Positions 56,506 to 64,000 of a DNA stretch of 64,000 nucleotides are shown here, piece by piece. A model generated the notes under the pieces. The model was not told where the DNA came from. It worked only from the letters and a program-made list of their open reading frames with translations, and searched no databases. Made by a program: the position numbers and the translations under genes. This DNA comes from Telopea speciosissima (lineage: Eukaryota > Streptophyta > Magnoliopsida > Proteales > Proteaceae): contig NC_057916.1 of the NCBI RefSeq assembly GCF_018873765.1, positions 13,660,001-13,724,000 of the forward strand. The letters run 5' to 3'. The first letter of the stretch is position 1; each line of letters opens with the position of its first letter.

Positions 56506-59500
56506 TCAGGGGTCCTTTGGTTTTGTCAGATTCTCAAACCAAGTGTAGATTAACCTAAATATGGAGAATAGGACGGCCTTGATACAAGACATCATAAAAT
56601 TCCAACAAGAGGAGGGCCAGTACCATGGATAGAGCAAACGGAAGAACAAACTTATGAGGTGACGAGGATATCTTCCAACCTGTGCAATGAAATCCATGCC
56701 ACATCTCATGAGGAGGAAAGAAATTCAAGTGAAAATAATAGGTAAGAGCAACATTACTACTTTTCCCTATACCAACAAGCATAGACGATGTTAAGATCGG
56801 TACAAGTATTCACATCTCAGCTGAATATAGGTGTGCAATACAGACAACGGTTTGTAGATTATGGGCCAAATTATTGCGTGGATACTGTGACAGCTTAATG
56901 AACCATGGCATCAAGAACTTTTCAAGTGACATTGTAATGGTCAAGAGATCTTAAGTGGGCAAACCCATACATGTATGGGCATACATAGTTGTGCCATGTG
57001 GAAGGCTAATGTGCTGTGTCAAAGGTTTTATGGGTGGGCATACCCACTCTGCTAATTAATCAATTATCCAGCCTACTAGTATAAAGAAAGCAGCATGCTC
57101 AAAAACATATAGCCAACTGCCAAACCTGCAGCAAGGAGTCATAACCTTAAAAGTACAAGCCTGCAACATCTAGGTATTTCAGGATTATCTGGTTCTAATC
57201 AATGATTTTGGTTCATAACAGATGTTTCACCAAGATGCAGGCCCTCCTTGACAAGGAATACTAAGGGCAGGGTACTTCACGCTGATTGCAGGATCAATAA
57301 TTTTCTGGTCCTACTTTCTGAAGAATGAACTTGTATTTTGAACAAATCCATTAGTAAGGAAAAGTGTCTAATCATTCTTCCTAATGTTCTCTGGTCAACT
57401 TTATAACATTCATTAAGCGATATTCGGATGGTCAGAATTGGAACTCGTCATTTTAGGATAGGCATTTCATAGTTTTGAGTAGATCAAGCTTTAGTTGTGT
57501 TGAGATAGGCTAGTTACCCGATTGGGGGAACTAGTCCTAGTTGTGTTAGGATTACTCTTTTTCTTTCTTTTATTTTTTATTTTCCACTGTTTTATTGTAT
57601 TTTCCTCCTCAGCCGAGTGCTATTCTGGGATTCCTAGTTGTACTAGGAATTCCTAGTAGGATTAGGACTGAGGAGTTTTACTTCAATTACATGTACTTCA
57701 GATTACTATAAATAAAGGGCCTGAGTGATCGATTCTGATCACTCAAGCATTCATATTCAGAGCTGTCTACATGTTATCAGAGCCATCTCTGATCTGAAGA
57801 ACAGCTTCCCCTCGATTTTTCTGGTTTCCATCTTCAACACACTCTCGGCTTCTGGTTCTCTTCTTCTCCAACTCTCTCGGACTCTCTACTTCATGCAGGG
57901 CAGCATCTTTGAGGTGATTCAATGAAGAATTAGCTGCTGCCCTCCATGACACCTCTCTGAAAATCATTCAAATACTGGGGTGATCTGAACCTGCCGCAGG
58001 TTTCCTCCAACCTTGGAGATCAAGCTGCTGCCCTAATCGAGCTGGATTTCTGGTTTTATTTGGAGATTGATTCCTGCACCTTCTGATCTACACCCTATTG
58101 TTTTCAAACTGCAGATCCAAAGCTGCAATTTTTTTGCATTCAAACTGCAGATCTGAATTCAATCCACAGCAGATCCAAATCTGCAATTATTTTGCATTCA
58201 GATCTGTCCCTGCTGACCTAAATCTTCTCCAATTCAGGGCTTTTATTGGCTCATCCGAAGGGGCCACTGTCTGGAGGACACTTTCTCTGCTACAAGGAAG
58301 ACACTCGAACCTTGTTTCAGCCAGTTCTAAGGGCTGCAACTCATACAGCCTTAAAACCCAGGGCTCTACTCGATTAAGGGTTTCCTATTACATCATCAGT
58401 TTTTTTTTTGATTTTTGAAGGAACTTTACATGATGTCTGACATCACTTCAGCTGACTCTGATGGATCTTCTCGACAAGAGTATCTTCCTTTTGCTTCTCC
58501 CACCAAACTAGATGGGACAAACTATTTAATGTGGTCCAGATCCACTTACCTTACAGTTGCTGGCCGCGGCTACACAGGACACCTTACAGGCACTACTCCT
58601 ATCCCTACTGAAGAAGGAGCTGCCAAGACTAAATGGTTATCCACTGACTCCATGGTCATGTCATACCTTATTCATTCTATGCATCCTTCAATTGCATCGG
58701 GCTACCTTCTCCTAGACACTGCTGCCCAGATATGGAAGGCTGCCAAAGACAATTCACAGGTAGGGAATGATGCTCAGGTCTACGAATTATGGAAGAAAAT
58801 CCATGACACCAAGTAGAATGATTCATCAATCCCTCAATACTATGCTGAACTCCGCAAGTATTGGCAAGAACTTGATCATTACTCTGATTATCAGCCCACT
58901 AATGCCACTGACATTGCTGCCTACAGAAAGCATATTGACAAAATTAGGGTTTATGACTTTTTGGCTGGACTTAATGTGGAATACGACCCAATTAGGGTTC
59001 AGATTCTAGGCAAAGACCCTTTCCCTACATTGGAACAGTCTTATGCCTTGGTTAACAGTGAAGATCGCCGAAGAACTGCTATGCTCAATACTACAGTTCC
59101 GGATCGATCAGCATTGCAGACGGGGCTGGTTCTACTCCTTCGATTCTTGATACTTCTAAATTTGAGAAGACACAGTTAAATGTGAGCATTGTGGAAAATT
59201 GTGGCACACCAAGGCCACCTGTAGGAAGATACATGGCAAACCAGCCGACTTTGAGGCTAAACGTGCTGCTCGTAAATCGAAAAACAAAGCTAATCATACT
59301 GAAGCTGTCACTCCTACCCCTCCTACTGACACTGGACTATCCAAGGATGAACTTCAGGCTTTCCGTCGTATGTTACAGGCTTCCGCTACTACAACAACAC
59401 CTGCCAATTCTTCCACTCCTCCAGGTTCAAATTTAGCTCACTCAGGTATTTCTTTTGTTGGTCACTGTGCATCGGTAGTCTCCTCTCCCTGGATCATAGA

Positions 59501-62500
59501 CTCCGGTGCCACTGATCATATGACTGGATCCTCTAGTATCTTTACTCGTTACTCTCCTACATCTGGTAAAGACAAAGTACGGGTAGCTGATGGCTCTCTC
59601 TCCTCTATCTCTGGAAAGGGCTCCATCAGTTGCACACCTTCCTTACAGTTATCATCTGTTTTACATATTCTTAAATTTACCACTAATCTTCTTTCTATCA
59701 GTAGTCTTACCCGTGACCTAAATTGTAAAGTAACCTTTTTTCCTTCACACTGTGTGTTTCAGAATCTGGCAACGGGGGCGACGATTGGATGTGGTAAGAT
59801 GCATAGTGGATTGTACCTGCTAGATACTGGGAGTCTTACTTCACCACCGCCTTTGGCTTCTCCCATCCATCAAAGTGCGTTAGTTTCTTCTGAACTTCAA
59901 CAATGGCATAATAGACTAGGTCACCCCCCTTTAGGAACATTATCCCTTTTGTTTCCAGCATTAGCTAAAGAATGTCATAAAGATGATTTTTTTTGTGAAG
60001 CCTGTGTTTTGGTTAAACAACATCGTTCTACTTATTCTATTTCTAATAAAAGAAGCTCTTCTCGTTTTAATATTGTTCACTCTGATGTTTGGGGGCCTAG
60101 CCGCAAACCATCCCTTAAAGGCCACCGTTGGTTTGTTTCTTTCATTGATTGTTATTCTAGGTGTACTTGGGTATATTTAATGCACAACAAAAGTGAAGTT
60201 TTCTCTTGTTTTCAAAATTTTCATAAAATGATTCAGACCCAATACACTGCCACTCTCAAGATATTGCGTAGTGACAATGGTAAAGAATACATGGATGGTC
60301 AGTTTCAGCAGTACCTTGTTGCCCATGGAATACTCCATCAGACCAGTCGTGTTGATATCCCAGCCCAAAATGGTGTGGCTGAAAGAAAAAACCGCCACCT
60401 TCTTGAGGTGACTCGGGCTCTTATGTTTGCCCATTCTGTCCCTTCCCAATATTGGGGAGATGCTGTCCTGACTGCTGCCTATCTTATCAATAGGCTCCCT
60501 ACTCGAGTCCTTGACTCTGCCACCCCTGCTTCATTACTACAGGGGTCCTCCACCTTTGTTGTCCCACCAAAGGAGTTTGGTTGTGTTTGTTATGTTCGCG
60601 ATACCCGATCTCCGGGCAAGCTTGAACCCCGTGGGACCCGGTGTATTTTTTTAGGTTACTCTCCTTCCCAAAAGGGATATAAGTGTTACCATCCTCCTAC
60701 CCGTCGCACCTTCACCAGTATGGATGTTGTCTTTCATGAAACTCTATCTTATTATCACCCCACACCTCTTCAGGGGGAGACTTTTGGTGAAGATGTGATG
60801 GTTGACCTTCCCATACAGACCCAGACCCGAGTCCAACTACCTATTTCACCCACCCCTCAACCGACTGTTGTTTCCTCCCCTCTCCCCTCTCCTGCTTCCG
60901 ATGCTGAAAATCCTATTGGTGATAATTCCCTTCAGGGGGGAGGTGACTCCAGTCCAACAAACCATTAGGGAATTTCAGAAGAAAATTAACGACTCTAATC
61001 TCAAAACATATCACAGGGGACATTCCCAATACAAGCAGCTTCCATCCACTGTAGCTCCAGCACCACTACAGTTGTCGGCCCTGGAACCAGATCGTTCTCC
61101 AGGTAACATATCCTCTCCTTCATCTCCTGATTTACCTATTGCTCATCGTAAAGGTATTCGGGCTTGTACCCAGCACCCCATTTCTCATGTAGTCTCTTAT
61201 GACTCCCTTTCTCCATCATTTCGTACATTTGTCTCCTCTCTTTCTTCTGTTCGTATTCCCCAAAATTGGCAGGAAGCTTTTGCAGATGGAAAGTGGAAAG
61301 CGGCAATGATGGAAGAAATGCAAGCCTTAAAAAAGAATAATACATGGGAACTTGTGGTTCTTCCTCCAGGAAAGAAACCAGTTGGATGTAAGTGGGTGTT
61401 TATGGTGAAACAGAAGGTAGATGGCACTGTGGATCGATACAAAGCACGTTTGGTTGCAAAAGGATTTACTCAGACCTATGGGATCGATTACCAGGAGACT
61501 TTTGCACCAGTCGCGAAATTAAACACTGTCAGAGTGCTACTTTCTTGTGCAGTGAATCTTGGCTGGGAGTTATAACAATTAGATGTGAAGAATGCCTTCT
61601 TCCATGGAGAACTTGACGAGGAAGTGTACATGGACATTCCACCTGGATTCTCTTGTGATAAGACCAGCGGGAAAGTTTGTAAATTGAAGCGTGCTTTATA
61701 TGGACTGAAACAGTCCCCTCGTGCATGGTTTGGACGATTTCATAAGGCAATGGTCTCTGCAGGTTATAAGCAGAGCAACGCTGATCATACTTTGTTTATC
61801 AAGAAAAATGGTGAAAAGGTAACTCTCCTAATAGTTTATGTTGATGATATTGTGGTGACCGGGAATGATAATTATGAAATCACCCAGTTGAAGACTTATC
61901 TTGGGCGAGAATTTGAAATAAAAGATCTGGGAAAACTAAAGTACTTTCTAGGGATAGAAGTTGCTAGATCTTCTGAAGGCATCTTTCTTTCTCAAAGAAA
62001 GTACATCCTAGATTTATTGACCGAGACTGGAATGCTAGGGTGTCATCCTTCCGATACACCTATGGATGCTACTACAAGACTTAAAGAAAAGGAGGGAACT
62101 CCTGTTGATAAAGGTCGGTATCAAAGATTGGTTGGTAAGCTCATCTATCTGTCTCATACAAGACCCGACATAGCGATATCTGTGAGTATGGTTAGTCGGT
62201 TCATGCATGATCCACACTCCTCTCACATGGATCTTGTTATTCGGATCCTTCGATATTTAAAATCAGCACCGGGTAAAGGAATTCTTTTGTCTCCGAATGG
62301 TCATCTTCGTGTCGAAGCATATACTGATGCGGATTGGGCTGGTTCCTCTGATAGAAAGTCCATTTCTGGCTATTGCTCATTTGTTGGCGGCAATCTTGTT
62401 ACGTGGCGTAGTAAAAAGCAGAACGTCGTGGCAAGATCTAGTGCTGAAGCAGAGTTTCGTGCTATGGCACAAGGTATTTGTGAAATGTTGTGGCTCAAAG

Positions 62501-63951
62501 GTTTATTACAAGATATCAGGACTCCTGTTCCTCTTCCCATGATGTTGTATTGTGACAACAAGGCTACTATTAGTATTGCTCACAACCCAGTTCAGCATGA
62601 TCGTACTAAGCATGTGGAGGTTGACAGACACTTTATTAAAGAAAAGTTGGAAGGAGGGCTGGTGTGTGTTCCGTTTGTGCAATCTTCTGACCAGCTTGCT
62701 GATGTGTTTACTAAAGGCTTAAGTGGAAAGATTTTCATCCTATTCTTGTCAAGTTGGGCATGGTTGATATTTATGCTCCAACTTGAGGGGGAGTGTTGAG
62801 ATAGGCTAGTTACCCGATTGGTGGAACTAGTCCTAGTTGTGTTAGGATTGCAGTCGTAGTTGTGTTAGGATTACTCTTTTTCTTTCTTTTATTTTTTATT
62901 TTCCACTGTTTTATTGTATTTTCCTCCTCAGCCGAGTGCTATTCTGGGATTCCTAGTTGTACTAGGAATTCCTAGTACGATTAGGACTGAGGAGTTTTAC
63001 TTCAATTACATGTATTTCAGATTACTATAAATAAAGGGCTTGGGTGATCGATTCTGATCACTCAAGCATTCATATTCAGAGCTGTCTACAAGTTGGAAGT
63101 CCAAAAACCACAGGTAGTTCAAGCACTCCATCAAACTCCACTAATCTAGTTGACAGTTTGAACAATTACTGGTGTGGTTGCCCAAATGGAGCATGTACTT
63201 CCAGTGAAGACAAACTCCATCAGGCTGTTTGGAGTCTTGGATTGAAGTAGCCCCTTGAAAGAACTCTTTCCTAATTTACAAAGCTAAATTGGATTAACGT
63301 CAACTCACAGGAAAAAGGTAATCCAATGCATCCCAAGCAGCATGGCGAACAGCTCTTGTTGGATACATTGGACCCCCAGGCGATGTGAAGCTATACAAGC
63401 ATGCCTTAAGCCTTGTACTTGTGGTCATCCTCAGCTCCAACCCTACACAAATTAGTCATAATAAAATAACTGCAACAGGGGAACCCATGTGACAGAAAAA
63501 ATGTCTGAAAATATTGAACATGTCAAAATATCAATGTCAGTAGTGAATAATTACCCTGCAGGGCTTTCATCTGGGAAAGATAATATAGCAGTACCGGTTC
63601 CACCTTCAACTTTTGGAGCTGATTATAAAATCACATCGCCACATATATATATATGAGTATTCCTTTAAAATCAAGAAGAATGCAAACCTCAAGAAATTAT
63701 TAGGGAGATACCTGATCAGTGAGCTCAATAACAAAAATGTCTGCCGGACCACCAACCAAAAATGCATTTGGAAACACAGGAAATTGTTGTAAGAGAATAT
63801 CAAGCCTGTCAACTGCATGAAGAACAAACACCTATATTAAAAGAGTTAAAAATACTTCTAGATTGAGAGTGCAGTTATTAACTGATATATACACACCTAA
63901 ATTGTAAAAGAATATGAACCTGGAGAGTAAAAGATATAGATCTCTCTGGGC
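56506..63951 (-). CDS. Conserved plant protein of unknown function, 3' exons; join(63951..63920, 63812..63712, 63618..63555, 63442..63309, 56679..56506), 5' part off the window
   Basis: Five consecutive exons with good borders and matching phases give about 168 C-terminal residues. In order they read PREIYIFYSP, VDRLDILLQQFPVFPNAFLV with GGPADIFVIELTDQ, LQKLKVEPVLLYYLSQMKAL, LELRMTTSTRLKACLYSFTS with GGPMYPTRAVRHAAWDALDY, and VGRYPRHLISLFFRLLYPWY with PSSCWNFMMSCIKAVLFSIF, ending KPKDP then TGA. The C-terminus is aromatic and hydrophobic (possible membrane association). The sequence pattern looks familiar as a conserved single-copy plant gene, but I cannot assign a name or function. No stops or shifts occur in these exons, so the gene is probably active although its last intron (56680-63308, 6.6 kb) contains an entire copia element in antisense orientation; without it the intron would be about 1 kb. 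Confidence 0.8.
57498..57771 (+). repeat. 5' LTR of copia B (274 bp)
   Basis: Begins TGTTGAGATAGG, ends CTGTCTACA. Contains several CTAGTTGTGTTAGGATTA / CCTAGTTGTACTAGGAATTC motifs and a TATA box near the 3' side. Confidence 0.93.
57707..57715 (+). promoter_or_regulatory. TATA box in the 5' LTR of copia B
   Basis: TATAAATAA about 60 bp before the LTR end, the usual position for the genomic-RNA promoter. Repeated in the 3' LTR near 63026. Confidence 0.6.
57772..57784 (+). promoter_or_regulatory. Primer-binding site of copia B
   Basis: TGTTATCAGAGCC immediately follows the 5' LTR; it matches the plant primer site TGGTATCAGAGC except at one base. Confidence 0.7.
58430..59185 (+). pseudogene. 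Copia B gag, one stop and two frameshifts
   Basis: ATG 58430 opens MMSDITSADSDGSSRQ, then TKLDGTNYLMWSRSTYL and GRGYTGHLTGTTPIP. A TAG at 58814-58816 replaces a sense codon (probably CAG, from copia A alignment). The frame continues with YYAELRKYWQELDHYSDYQP and KIRVYDFLAGLNVEYDPIRV. Two shifts between about 59120 and 59180 move it into the frame of the knuckle. The leader 57785-58429 is untranslated and contains a short tandem repeat of TGCAGATC / TTTGCATTCA words at 58110-58205. Confidence 0.85.
59170..62786 (+). pseudogene. Copia B pol: knuckle, protease, integrase, RT, RNase H, three lesions
   Basis: The CCHC knuckle KCEHCGKLWHTKATC opens the frame. Then come protease IDSGATDHMTG (about 59497), pre-integrase HNRLGH with FFCEAC, integrase DVWGPSRK, FIDCYSRC, LRSDNGKEY and [13 protein letters not shown] (catalytic D, D, E all present), RT with KNAFFHGEL and YVDDIVVTGND, and RNase H with YTDADWAGSSDRKS, SSAEAEFRAM, YCDNKATISIAH and TKHVEVDRHFIKEKLE. 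Lesions: an extra G in the GGGGGG run near 60944, TAA at 61573-61575 in place of a Gln-like codon before QLDVKNAF, and a one-base loss near 62735 just before the C-terminus, which would otherwise end at TGA about 62786. All catalytic residues survive. Confidence 0.9.
62794..63090 (+). repeat. 3' LTR of copia B (297 bp)
   Basis: Same as the 5' LTR but longer by an internal 23-bp duplication (TGCAGTCGTAGTTGTGTTAGG, about 62848-62870), with about five single-base differences. Confidence 0.93.
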
Positions 63952-64000
63952 CTGAAAATAAATTGAAAGTAGGATGCTAATGTTCAACTGCGTATAGAAC

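Larger units (their letters stand above)
57498..63090 (+). mobile_element. Ty1/copia element B (5.59 kb), inserted in an intron
   Basis: LTRs at 57498-57771 and 62794-63090, a perfect 5-bp target-site duplication AGTTG (57493-57497 and 63091-63095), primer site TGTTATCAGAGCC at 57772, and polypurine tract TTGAGGGGGAG before the 3' LTR. Domain order gag, protease, integrase, RT, RNase H is Ty1/copia. The two LTRs differ at about five single bases plus one 23-bp duplication, so the insertion is fairly recent, yet the polyprotein carries six lesions. Proteins are close to copia A, but the LTRs are unrelated. Confidence 0.95.

Noticed and set aside
63091-63250. Plus-strand frame ending NYWCGCPNGAC...WSLGLK
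   Set aside because: It looks protein-like but lies inside the intron of the minus-strand gene and starts within the copia target site. No partner exon or family was found.

Overview
This window is nuclear DNA from a flowering plant. The signs are split genes with GT-AG introns, plant-type gene families (a CHX cation/H+ antiporter of the CHX17-20 type, an ALY/THO4 mRNA-export adaptor, an AGD6/7-type ArfGAP tail, a plant mobile domain remnant), a tRNA-Val(AAC) of plant type, and a heavy load of Ty1/copia, Ty3-type, LINE and TIR elements. I cannot name the species. There are no operons, CRISPR arrays or prokaryotic features. Many long ORFs in the window are shadows of TE or gene exons.

Layout. 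1-5600: a decayed plant mobile domain (PMD) reading frame (minus), then a gag-only Ty3-type LTR element whose gag is split by an ORF1-only LINE (minus) with its own target-site duplication. 5600-7200: dispersed repeats and a 265-bp foldback element. 7206-18454: a nested stack. The outer element is Mutator-like with a perfect 9-bp target-site duplication. Inside it lies a PIF/Harbinger-like TIR element with a TAA duplication, and inside that a complete but dead Ty1/copia element on the minus strand. A tRNA-like cloverleaf sits in the middle shell. 18464-22900: dispersed repeat, the last exon of an AGD6/7-like ArfGAP, and a MITE. 22948-28351: a complete three-exon CHX antiporter gene (minus), predicted 850 aa. 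28400-46000: repeat-rich intergenic DNA with LINE 3' ends, a LINE RNase H, a 550-bp tandem duplication, a copia tail plus LTR, a decayed HAT-repeat-protein pseudogene, a 96-bp hAT-like MITE and a LINE endonuclease/RT fragment. 46774-46847: tRNA-Val(AAC) (minus). 47081-51831: a complete five-exon ALY/THO4 gene (plus), 245 aa. 53719-55215: a TIR element with coding-like cargo. 56506-64000: the 3' exons of a conserved plant gene of unknown function (minus), with a 5.6-kb Ty1/copia element (plus, perfect 5-bp duplication) lodged in its last intron.

The host genes are functionally unrelated: monovalent cation/pH homeostasis of endomembranes (CHX), mRNA export (ALY), Golgi ArfGAP (AGD fragment), translation (tRNA-Val). 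What organises the window is transposition. Two copia copies share closely similar proteins and the same polypurine junction but have unrelated LTRs, and several non-autonomous elements (gag-only LTR element, ORF1-only LINE, TIR shells) carry no transposition enzyme of their own.
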